A stretch of DNA of 10,839 bases from Planctomycetaceae bacterium (GTDB lineage: Bacteria > Planctomycetota > Planctomycetia > Planctomycetales > Planctomycetaceae): NCBI GenBank assembly GCA_023258825.1, contig JALQWE010000081.1, positions 1-10,839 of the forward strand. Direction: 5' to 3'. The position numbers were made by a program, and so were the translations under genes. The notes under the pieces are model-generated. The model was not told where the DNA came from. It worked only from the letters and a program-made list of their open reading frames with translations, and did no database searches. Below, piece after piece: positions 1-6,306 of this stretch. Within the stretch, counting starts at the first letter, position 1. Every line of letters begins with the position of its first letter.

Positions 1-564
1 ATTTGCGGCATGCGAGGTCCATTGTCGGTGTGGGGTGGTGTGGGATTGCGAACTGATGGCGATCCGTAAATTCCGGAACACAGGCGACTTGACGACCGGC
101 GGGCGCCGGCTGAAGGATTCGCCGATGAAATCCGTCGGGCAGGCGTCGTTGGAGTGAAACGCGTCAGGTTGCTGAATCGAGATCGTTTGACCATCCGATT
201 GGCAGTGTGCGGAATCCGGCGGGTTTTGTGCGGCTCCTGCGCGCGGCGTGGCCGAGAAGAGTCCTTTTTTTCCCGGGAAAATGGGCGACATTGGCTGGGC
301 CACGACCTGAATCGGCGAGTCCGGTCTTGACCGGAATTCAGAAAAAGAACAGAGTGGGGGTTGGCAGGCGAATGTGCGTGCAGTTTGGGATTCTCTGGAA
401 AGAGCAGTTGAGCGAAAATGGCTGTAATTTTCGGAGTTCCGAACGTGTTGTACAGGAGACTGTCGACAAGGCCAGGTGCCTTTTTGTGACGGTTGTTGCT
501 GCCTGGAAACTGATTAGGGCATCTACGCTGGTTGTCTGTCGCTGCCAGGGAAGGAAGCGTCGCC
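1..564. other. Left-end region without a convincing gene
   Basis: No reading frame here looks like a real protein. The frame beginning at base 2 stays open to a stop at 155-157 and could be the last 51 codons of a gene entering from the left, but it matches nothing I recognise. Longer frames on both strands (207-839 plus, 338-625 minus) are rich in Arg, Cys and Trp and overlap the next gene out of frame, so I read them as chance. A weak promoter-like pair lies at 327-355: TTGACC, 17 bases, then CAGAGT, which matches only half of the -10 consensus. A GC-rich 5-bp hairpin (CCGGC/GCCGG) lies at 96-109. The region is probably an upstream gene's 3' end plus the leader of the gene at 565. Confidence 0.4.
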
Positions 565-1218
565 ATGAGAATTCCGCGCTGGGTATCCGGCCTGTTTGTC
601 TGCGTGTATATCGGGCTGCTGTCATGGGGTGTCGTTGGGCATGCCCTGAAGATGCCGTCGGTGGGCAACGCCTTCGGATATTTCGTGGTCTGGGACATGT
701 TTTGCGGCTGGCAGGCCTACGACAACCGCACTCATATTATCGGCGAGGACTCACAGGGCAACTACTACGAGATTCGAGAGCCCTGGGGCGCTTTTCAGCC
801 CTTTGGCAACGTGGATCGGGTGAATTACGATGTCAGTAACTATCTGGCCGCGCGGCATATTCGCAACGTGTTGAAACACAGTGATCATCCGCCGCTGGAC
901 CGGATCTATGTTGTGCAGGAGATCTGGGCGAAGCAGTACAATGTCCCGGATCATCTCTGGAGTTGCTGTTTCCTTGAGCCGAGGGACAAGATGTCATATT
1001 TCAATCTGCGAGCGATCTGTACGGAGGACGGGGTTCCGATTGAATCGAATCCTGACTGGTTCACGGCGCAGACGCTGAAGACGATTGCCGACAATCCTCG
1101 ACTGCGCCAGCAGGCCCAGAGTGCTCAGCCGTACTACAACACGTTTTTCAATCCTCGAACGGATGTTGGCAGCGCGGTGTTTTCGGGCACGCCGGGGGTA
1201 GGTGTCAGCACCAACTGA
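565..1218 (+). CDS. Membrane-anchored protein of unknown function, partner of HTTM protein
   Basis: This is a 217-aa protein I cannot assign to a named family. One hydrophobic helix near the N-terminus (about residues 6-27, following MRIPRW) should anchor it in the membrane; the rest is soluble, rich in aromatic residues and probably faces the periplasm. Residues after the helix include FVVWDMFCGWQ and a short 'GEDSQGNYYEI' strand-turn segment. These recall the soluble tail found at the end of some HTTM proteins (inference). The reading frame is open back to a TTG at 532, but I prefer ATG 565 because AAGGAAG at 551-557 sits 7 bases before it and the membrane helix then follows directly. The gene lies 114 bases upstream of the HTTM gene on the same strand, so co-transcription is likely. 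A signal peptide instead of a retained anchor is possible. Confidence 0.8.
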   Translation: MRIPRWVSGLFVCVYIGLLSWGVVGHALKMPSVGNAFGYFVVWDMFCGWQAYDNRTHIIGEDSQGNYYEIREPWGAFQPFGNVDRVNYDVSNYLAARHIRNVLKHSDHPPLDRIYVVQEIWAKQYNVPDHLWSCCFLEPRDKMSYFNLRAICTEDGVPIESNPDWFTAQTLKTIADNPRLRQQAQSAQPYYNTFFNPRTDVGSAVFSGTPGVGVSTN

Positions 1219-1332
1219 AGTGCGGACGCTGGCGGTTGTGTGGGGTTTGGTCAGTTGGCTGCTGCGTGGAGCTCGGGAACGGAATCGAGCGGGGCGTAGT
1301 GGTAATTTTCGGGTGCAAAGGGAGTTGCGGCG

Positions 1333-2859
1333 ATGGCATCATCAGCAGGCAGTCGTTCTCAGACGCTGATTTCGGGGCTGAGAGACTTCTTCTATGACGA
1401 GCAGGTTCCGTATGGAATGGCGCTGGTCAGGATGTTTTTGCCAGCAGTGGCCTTGATTCCGATGACACGGCGATTTTTCCGTGTGCGAGAAATTTTTTCT
1501 GCTGACGGCGCGCCTCAGCAGTTGGCGGAGTTGTTCGGGCATGGAACACCGCTTCCGGAATTGTCACCGGTACTGGCATCCGCGCTGTACGGGTTGATGT
1601 TATTTGCGATGGTTTGCGGGATCCTTGGCTTCCGGACTCGCATGTCTTTCATGGTCGCGACACCTTTGTATGTGTATTTCAACATGCTGGATGCTGTGGG
1701 GACGATGACCAAGTATTCGGTGATTGCCTCGCATGTGCTGTTGATCCTGTCGTTGTCCAACTGTGGCGCGGTCTGGTCGGTGGATGCGGTTTTGCGGCGT
1801 TGGCGTGAGGGAGCGGCTGCGACAGCGATTCCGCCGCGTTTTCCGGTCTGGCCTGCACGGTTACTGCAGCTGCTGTTTTGTTTTGTGTATTTCGGGGCAG
1901 CGATCACCAAGATTCAAACGCCGGAGTTCTTCAGTGGCGAGCAGATGCGGTACTGGATGTTCAGCAACTGGAACTATCCGAATCCGCTGGGTGAGACGAT
2001 GGCCACATGGACCTCGATTCTGCTGATCAGCGGTTACATCACTGTGGTCTGGGAAATCACCTTTCCATTTCTGGCGTGGCGTCCGGTGGGGCGATATTTT
2101 GCACTGGGGATTGGTGCGATCTTTCACTTTCTGACCATTTTCGAATTGGGGCTGCTGATTTTCCCCTTCATTTGTACGTCCTGCTACCTGGCATTTCTGA
2201 TGGAAAAGGACATTGTGCATCTGCGGAGGTTCTTGAAATCCGTGCGATTCCCCATGGGGGCGATCGGTAGACCGCGTATTGCGCTGGCTCGGCTGATTCA
2301 TGCCAGACCTGCGGCACTTCCGTTACCGGCCTTCTGGGCTTTGCTGGCACTTGTGGTGGTGGTGATATCGGCTGAGGCGGACTACCGCATCGATGTGTAC
2401 GGGCTTCGTCGCAACGGTGGCCCGTTGCCATTACAGAAGATGGATCCAACTGTCGCACGCACTCTGATCAATTCGCAGCGGCCGCTTCGTGAGAAGGACA
2501 AGTTCTTTTCCTTTGACATCGGCAGCATGATTATGGCGGGGCAGTTAGCCAACCGGCGTCAGGAATTTGAGTATGGTGATGTGGTTATTGCGCAGTGCAA
2601 CATTAATCCACCTCATGAAGACTTGTGGGTAGAGTGTGTGATTGAGGATGAGGAGCAACGGATCATTGACGTTGCCGGCCAGTTTGTGACTCGGGATCAA
2701 CTGTACGCCAACTTTCCCTATCAGACGGGAAACAAGCTGGTTCCTGGGAAATACTGGGTGGTGCTGAAGAGTTCCGGTCAGGAAATTGCCCGTCGCCCGT
2801 TCGCTCTGACGGGGGATCCGGAATCGCTGCCACCGATGTCGCCCATGCTGACAAACTGA
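1333..2859 (+). CDS. HTTM-domain integral membrane protein (VKGC-like)
   Basis: A 508-aa multi-pass membrane protein of the HTTM group, related to vitamin-K-dependent gamma-carboxylase. Hydrophobic helices lie at about residues 27-44, 80-100, 104-121, 126-147, 176-194, 226-248, 255-289 (probably two) and 328-347. Family-style features are VRMFLPAVALIP near the start, FVYFGAAITKI with Lys193 where the carboxylase family has its active-site lysine, and GAIFHFLTIFELGLLIFPF with a histidine in the helix. After the last helix a soluble domain of about 160 residues follows, probably beta-rich and periplasmic. The ATG at 1333 is supported by AAAGGGAG at 1317-1324, 8 bases upstream. Bacterial HTTM proteins are not known to carboxylate glutamate in general, so no reaction is claimed. 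With the 217-aa gene just upstream it probably forms an envelope unit; the family call is firm, the role unknown. Confidence 0.88.
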   Translation: MASSAGSRSQTLISGLRDFFYDEQVPYGMALVRMFLPAVALIPMTRRFFRVREIFSADGAPQQLAELFGHGTPLPELSPVLASALYGLMLFAMVCGILGFRTRMSFMVATPLYVYFNMLDAVGTMTKYSVIASHVLLILSLSNCGAVWSVDAVLRRWREGAAATAIPPRFPVWPARLLQLLFCFVYFGAAITKIQTPEFFSGEQMRYWMFSNWNYPNPLGETMATWTSILLISGYITVVWEITFPFLAWRPVGRYFALGIGAIFHFLTIFELGLLIFPFICTSCYLAFLMEKDIVHLRRFLKSVRFPMGAIGRPRIALARLIHARPAALPLPAFWALLALVVVVISAEADYRIDVYGLRRNGGPLPLQKMDPTVARTLINSQRPLREKDKFFSFDIGSMIMAGQLANRRQEFEYGDVVIAQCNINPPHEDLWVECVIEDEEQRIIDVAGQFVTRDQLYANFPYQTGNKLVPGKYWVVLKSSGQEIARRPFALTGDPESLPPMSPMLTN

Positions 2860-3118
2860 TTCCCTTGTGCAGCGACTTCCGGGGCGTGCGGCGTGGGTTG
2901 GCTGTGGGCACTGTTTGAGTCCGGGAATCGGGGTTTTCCGAAGATCGGAAGTTGAGTTGCTGCAAAAAAAAGACGGGCGCAGTATTCTGTGGAGAGCAGG
3001 AGGCCGGAAACGGGTGACCGGGATTGAGCGGTGGAACCGGCAGTTCCTGGTCGCGAATCTGTGTGGGATCTTCGCTGGTGACTGATGGGTACACCGTGAA
3101 GTGTTTCAGAAAGCTGCT
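2860..3118 (+). other. Intergenic region before coaD
   Basis: About 260 bases between the HTTM gene and coaD with no convincing gene. A short open frame at 2867-3085 has no ribosome site and an unconvincing composition. Visible structure: a tight hairpin TTCCGA-AGA-TCGGAA at 2936-2950, a run of eight A at 2964-2971, and a GGAAC-CGGCA-GTTCC inverted repeat at 3033-3047. No hairpin is followed by a T-run on the plus strand, so I cannot call a terminator for the HTTM gene. A coaD promoter probably lies here, but no well-spaced -35/-10 pair stands out. Confidence 0.45.
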
Positions 3119-3640
3119 ATGTCTTCCGTGACCTTCTCCGCCTGCTATGTGGGCAGTTTTGACCCCATGACGCTGGGGCATCTGGACATCATCCGCCGAG
3201 CCTCCCGGATTTTCGGGCATGTGACTGTGGGCATTGGGATCAATCCGGACAAGAATTCCCTGTTCACTCCGACAGAACGAGTCGAATTGTGTCGGTTGTC
3301 GTTGAGTGACCTGCCGAACGTGGACGTGCGGACATTTGACGGTCTGGCGGTGGAGTTCGTGCGGCAGTGCAACAGTCGGATCCTGCTGCGAGGCGTCCGG
3401 ACATTGTCGGACATTGAAGCTGAGTTTTCGATGACGCTGACCAATCGAGTGCTGGACGAAGAGATTGAGTCGGTGTTTTTGATGTCCGCTGAGCGATTTG
3501 CTCACATTTCCAGCTCGCTGATCAAGCAGATTGCAAGAATGGCGCGGGAAGGTGTGAGGGATCGATTGAAGGACTTCGTCCCTGGCCCGATTATTGAGCC
3601 CTTGATTCGCCGACTGCAGGATCAGGAGACACCCTCCTGA
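3119..3640 (+). CDS. coaD: Phosphopantetheine adenylyltransferase
   Basis: CoaD joins 4'-phosphopantetheine to AMP from ATP, giving dephospho-CoA and pyrophosphate; this is the fourth step of coenzyme A synthesis, in the cytoplasm. The protein is 173 aa, close to the usual 155-170. The nucleotidyltransferase signature is clear: GSFDPMTLGHLDII (residues 12-25) carries the T-x-G-H ATP motif (Thr18, Gly20, His21). Lys45 in NPDK sits near the position of the substrate-binding lysine. GVRTLSDIE (92-100) matches the family GLRxxSDxE, and ISSSLIK (130-136) is the C-terminal nucleotide-binding motif. The frame is open from GTG 3101, but ATG 3119 fits family N-termini better; neither has a strong ribosome site (a weak AGAAAG precedes 3119). 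The stop codon is inside a hairpin (see 3619-3643). Confidence 0.95.
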   Translation: MSSVTFSACYVGSFDPMTLGHLDIIRRASRIFGHVTVGIGINPDKNSLFTPTERVELCRLSLSDLPNVDVRTFDGLAVEFVRQCNSRILLRGVRTLSDIEAEFSMTLTNRVLDEEIESVFLMSAERFAHISSSLIKQIARMAREGVRDRLKDFVPGPIIEPLIRRLQDQETPS

Positions 3641-3643
3641 TCT
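3619..3643 (+). promoter_or_regulatory. Hairpin spanning the coaD stop codon
   Basis: GATCAGGAG (3620-3628) and CTCCTGATC (3634-3642) form a perfect 9-bp stem with a 5-base loop, extended by a G-U pair. The coaD TGA (3638-3640) lies in the 3' arm. A run of six T follows only at 3667-3672, about 25 bases later, so this is not a standard intrinsic terminator. The octamer TCCTGATC recurs at 3677-3684 and could pair with the same 5' arm. It may protect the 3' end of the coaD mRNA, act as a weak terminator, or tune read-through into the next gene. Confidence 0.5.
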
Positions 3644-3739
3644 GCTGAATTGCGGCAAAGTAGTAGTTTTTTGGTTTCCTGATCGGACCTGGCGATGGTT
3701 CCGGTGGGTGACTTTATCAGAATGAAAAGGCGGACGGTT

Positions 3740-4330
3740 ATGGTCAAAACGGCATCCACGATGTTGCCCCTGGGGACTCAGGCCCCCGAGTTTTCGTTGC
3801 CGGATGTGACTGGCAACCTTGTGACGCGTGGTCAGTTTCTCGGCAAGCCCCTGTGCGTAATTTTCATGTGCAATCACTGCCCATTTGTGATCCATATTCG
3901 TGCGGCACTCGCTGCATTTGCAGCCGAATACCAGGCTCGCGGACTGGCGGTTGTTGGAATCAGCAGCAACGACGTGGACCTTTATCCTCAGGATGGCCCG
4001 GACGCCATGCGTCAGGAAGCTCTGAATGCGGGCTACACCTTTCCGTATCTGTTTGATCAGTCACAGGCGGTGGCAATCGCTTACAAGGCCGCCTGCACTC
4101 CTGACATCTTCCTGTTTGATGCGGACCACAGTCTTGTGTATCGCGGTCAGTTTGACGCCAGTCGCCCGGGCAATGGTCTTCCGGTGACGGGAGCTGATTT
4201 ACGGGCGGCCTGTGATGCGGTGCTGGCGGGCCGGGATGTGACAGGGGAACAGCGTCCCAGTATTGGTTGTAACATCAAATGGCGTCGTGGGGCTGAGCCG
4301 GATTATTTTACGGGTCTGGCGGCCGGCTGA
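3740..4330 (+). CDS. Thioredoxin-family protein (AhpC/TSA-like fold)
   Basis: A 196-aa cytoplasmic thioredoxin-fold protein; no signal peptide is seen. 'LGTQAPEFSLPDVTG' at residues 11-25 is the typical start of the AhpC/TSA and TlpA-like group. The redox centre is MCNHCPF, with Cys44 and Cys47 in a C-x-x-C pattern (CNHC). The loop 'ACTPDIFLFD' supplies the cis-proline expected opposite the active site. The C-terminal SIGCNIKWRRGAEPDYF segment, with its own cysteine, is shared by this subfamily of roughly 190-aa proteins. It probably acts as a thiol-disulfide oxidoreductase or peroxiredoxin-like reductase; the substrate is unknown. The frame is open from ATG 3695 (M16 of that frame is at 3740). 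I chose 3740 because AAAAGG lies about 9 bases before it and the protein then starts in family style. It lies 99 bases after coaD and may share its transcript. Confidence 0.88.
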   Translation: MVKTASTMLPLGTQAPEFSLPDVTGNLVTRGQFLGKPLCVIFMCNHCPFVIHIRAALAAFAAEYQARGLAVVGISSNDVDLYPQDGPDAMRQEALNAGYTFPYLFDQSQAVAIAYKAACTPDIFLFDADHSLVYRGQFDASRPGNGLPVTGADLRAACDAVLAGRDVTGEQRPSIGCNIKWRRGAEPDYFTGLAAG

Positions 4331-4369
4331 GATTCTGCGGGGGGCCTCATATCGTCCGGCGTGGAATCC

Positions 4370-4378
4370 TGCTATAGT
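4370..4378 (+). promoter_or_regulatory. Possible extended -10 promoter element
   Basis: TGCTATAGT at 4370-4378 matches the extended -10 pattern TGnTATAAT with one difference. No good -35 box is seen at the expected distance (4350-4355 reads TATCGT), which is tolerated by extended -10 promoters. If used, it would start a leader of about 150 bases before the zinc-ribbon gene. Confidence 0.4.
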
Positions 4379-4427
4379 CGCAGCAATGGCACCTCAAGGC
4401 ATTGGTAACACTGCACAGGCGTGAGAT

Positions 4428-4488
4428 GACAACAATTGCTGTTGTCGCACTCGTCCCTGGCTGAAAACTCATGTGCCTGTCGCACAGG
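4428..4488 (+). promoter_or_regulatory. Two hairpins in the leader of the zinc-ribbon gene
   Basis: GACAACA (4428-4434) pairs perfectly with TGTTGTC (4440-4446) around a 5-base loop. CCTGT (4476-4480) pairs with ACAGG (4484-4488) around CGC. Neither is followed by a T-run, so they are not obvious terminators. The first could also be an operator for a dimeric regulator. They match no riboswitch class I can recognise. Confidence 0.35.
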
Positions 4489-4535
4489 TGGTTCTTCCGG
4501 CGTCGAAGATTTTCCTGGAAAGTGAGTGGTGACGG

Positions 4536-5240
4536 ATGGGTACGGAAATGTCTGGTGGATTGTCGACGCTCCACAGTCTGTTGCTGCAGCTTGCCGAAGC
4601 GGAATCCCGACTGGCGGACGGCCCGCGGATGATCGGTGTTGCTGAACGGCAGATCGTGGCTGTTGAGCAGCAGATCGAAAAGCAGAAGCAGGCCATTAAA
4701 GACGCTCGAAAATCTGCGGACGACATCAATCTGAAACTGAAAACGAAAGAGTCTGAGATTCTGAAGCTGGAAGGGCAGTTGAACGTCGCGTCCTCCAACA
4801 AGGAATACGAGATCATCAGGAATCAGATTGCGAATGCCAAAAAGGATCGGGGAGAGATTGAGGAGCAGGGGCTGCTGGCACTGGAGGCTGTGGATACGGC
4901 GAACGGAAAAATGAAGGAGCTGGATGCCGAGCTTCAGAAACGAAAACAGCAGTTGCAGACAATCCGGAATGGTTTTGAAAACGATAAACCGCAACTGCAG
5001 GCTGGGGTTCAGTCGTTGCAGCAGCAGATCGCGGAGGCAGAGAAAGTCATTCCAGGTAATCAGATTGCGACATGGCAACGACTGCGAGCTGCGCACGGTC
5101 CCGGGGCCCTGTCACCGCTGGAGGATGATTTCTGCAAAGAGTGCAGCACGCGGGTGACCAACCAGGATCAGGTGCGTCTCCGAACGGGAGAATTCCTGTG
5201 CTGTCGTGACTGTGGTCGTGCCTTGTACAGTCCGGGCTAA
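4536..5240 (+). CDS. Coiled-coil protein with C4-type zinc ribbon (COG1579)
   Basis: A 234-aa cytoplasmic protein of the COG1579 group (CdsZ-like). Residues about 10-172 are almost all charged heptad-like helix, expected to form a long antiparallel coiled-coil hairpin; SSNKEYEIIRNQI (87-98) near the middle is the conserved family segment. The C-terminal zinc ribbon uses Cys200 and Cys203 (CKEC) with Cys223 and Cys226 (CRDC), followed by GRALYSPG, as in the family. Relatives have been proposed to bind nucleic acids or act with translation; the exact job here is unknown. An in-frame TGA at 4530-4532 excludes any start before ATG 4536; a second ATG at 4548 is possible. The ribosome site is weak (GTGAGTGG stretch). 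The gene stands alone, with about 200 bases of leader upstream and 300 bases of non-coding DNA after it. Confidence 0.9.
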   Translation: MGTEMSGGLSTLHSLLLQLAEAESRLADGPRMIGVAERQIVAVEQQIEKQKQAIKDARKSADDINLKLKTKESEILKLEGQLNVASSNKEYEIIRNQIANAKKDRGEIEEQGLLALEAVDTANGKMKELDAELQKRKQQLQTIRNGFENDKPQLQAGVQSLQQQIAEAEKVIPGNQIATWQRLRAAHGPGALSPLEDDFCKECSTRVTNQDQVRLRTGEFLCCRDCGRALYSPG

Positions 5241-5539
5241 GTTCTGCCAGGTGTTCCTGAAAGTGCCTGAGGGCAGGGTGGGACGGCATGGATTGCCGTG
5301 AATAAGCAGTGACCCCGGGGCGACTTCACCTTGGTTCGCGATTCTGGTGATGTCGATCTGCTCAGATTGGCGGCCGGCAATGCGTGTCGGTTGTTGGCAA
5401 GCCGTTGATGCGGTAGGGAATAGTCGTGAAACAGCAATGGCAGGGAGCCGGCTGTTCGTGTGAGATGCAACAGGAAACGGACGGAGTGTGATTCCTGTTG
5501 ATGTGACTTCAGTCTGCCAGTGTCAGGAAAGCGGGTTCG
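5241..5539 (+). other. Non-coding region between zinc-ribbon gene and pdeM
   Basis: About 300 bases with no believable gene on either strand. It contains three inverted repeats. First, CTGCCAGG (5244-5251) pairs with CCT and GGCAG (5266-5276) with a 3-base bulge, just after the upstream stop codon. Second, ACGGCA/TGCCGT at 5283-5299 has a 5-base loop. Third, CAACAGGAA/TTCCTGTTG at 5468-5500 is listed separately. None has a T-run, so termination by them is uncertain. I looked for RNase P RNA and other known RNA signatures here because zinc-ribbon genes of this family sit near rnpB in some bacteria, but did not find them. Confidence 0.45.
5468..5500. promoter_or_regulatory. 9-bp inverted repeat upstream of pdeM
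   Basis: CAACAGGAA (5468-5476) and TTCCTGTTG (5492-5500) are perfect complements separated by 15 bases, ending 39 bases before the pdeM start. The hexamer GTGTGA occurs twice nearby (5458-5463 and 5486-5491). It could be an operator or an mRNA hairpin in the leader; no T-run argues against a terminator. Confidence 0.35.
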
Positions 5540-6241
5540 GTGCTGCCGCCAGTCATGAATTCTGCAGCGACGCATTTCCCGGGGCCGCAACTCCAGGGGA
5601 CTGCGACGCTCTTGTTAGCCGGTGAGCGGCTGGAGTTACTGCCGGAGGGGGCGGTCTGGTGGAGAGCACGTTCGACGGTGTTTCTCAGTGACACGCATTT
5701 TGGCAAAGAGGCGACATTTCGTTCGGCGGCGATCCCGGTTCCGGATCAGACGCAGCGCATTCTGCAGGCTATGGAACGAGTTCTGGTGAAAACGGGGGCA
5801 GAGCATCTGGTGGTTCTGGGGGATCTGATTCACGCGCGTCGCGGGCGTTGTGAGCAGACATTCCGTCAGATTGCGGAGTGGAGACAGAAGTTTTCGGCTG
5901 TAACATGGACCCTGATCCGTGGGAATCATGACGTATCGGCCGGTGATCCTCCTGCTAACTGGCAGGTACGTTGTTTTCCTGAGCCCTTCTCGATGACTCC
6001 TCTGGGGTTATACCATCGCCCTGAGTTGGCTACCGGGGCCTCGATGGCGGGGCATCTGCATCCGGTGGTGAGGCTCACGGGGCCGGGGCGTGATTCCCTG
6101 CGGCTTCCCTGTTTCCTGTTACGCAATTCAACACTGATTCTGCCGGCCTTCAGTTCGTTTGTGGACGGCAGAGTCCTGCGTGCGACGCCGGGTGATGAGG
6201 TATTTGTTCTGGCTGATCAGCAGGTGACAAAGGTGATGTAA
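5540..6241 (+). CDS. pdeM: PdeM-like metallophosphoesterase
   Basis: A 233-aa calcineurin-like metallophosphoesterase of the PdeM type ('ligase-associated DNA damage response endonuclease'). The two-metal motifs are complete: SDTHFGK (Asp51, His53), GDLIHAR (Asp95), RGNHD (Asn129, His130) and GHLHP (His172, His174). The end, LPAFSSFVDG, also fits PdeM. Relatives are reported as phosphodiesterase/endonuclease activities linked by gene context to an ATP-dependent DNA ligase, an Lhr-like helicase and an exonuclease. None of those partners is visible here. I chose GTG 5540 because AGGAAAG at 5525-5531 is 8 bases upstream; an ATG at 5555 is in frame but too far from that site. trmB follows after 65 bases on the same strand and may be co-transcribed. 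The motif-based fold is certain; the substrate is inferred. Confidence 0.88.
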   Translation: MLPPVMNSAATHFPGPQLQGTATLLLAGERLELLPEGAVWWRARSTVFLSDTHFGKEATFRSAAIPVPDQTQRILQAMERVLVKTGAEHLVVLGDLIHARRGRCEQTFRQIAEWRQKFSAVTWTLIRGNHDVSAGDPPANWQVRCFPEPFSMTPLGLYHRPELATGASMAGHLHPVVRLTGPGRDSLRLPCFLLRNSTLILPAFSSFVDGRVLRATPGDEVFVLADQQVTKVM

Positions 6242-6306
6242 CGGGAGCAGTCAGTCTGGCAGAGACTGGTTCACCGGTGTTGTTTCAGGGGAATCCGGAT
6301 AAGTAT

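Noticed and set aside
207..839. Open frame of 210 codons on the plus strand
   Set aside because: It overlaps the better-supported gene at 565 in another frame, has a Cys/Arg/Trp-rich composition, and no ribosome site or recognisable motif.
2663..3895. 410-codon open frame on the minus strand
   Set aside because: It lies antisense across the HTTM 3' end, coaD and the thioredoxin-family gene, all of which have clear motifs; its sequence is His/Gln/Pro/Arg-rich without any domain.
4347..5096. 249-codon minus-strand open frame
   Set aside because: Antisense to the zinc-ribbon protein, whose CxxC pairs and coiled coil are clear. The Leu/Phe/Arg-rich composition is what the complement of a Glu/Lys/Gln-rich gene gives.
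5241..5539. RNase P RNA or another known structured RNA
   Set aside because: I looked for the conserved RNase P core stretches and did not find them; only simple hairpins are present.
5237..5590. 117-codon minus-strand open frame between the zinc-ribbon gene and pdeM
   Set aside because: Arg/His/Pro/Ser-rich product with no motif or ribosome site, overlapping the starts and ends of real genes.
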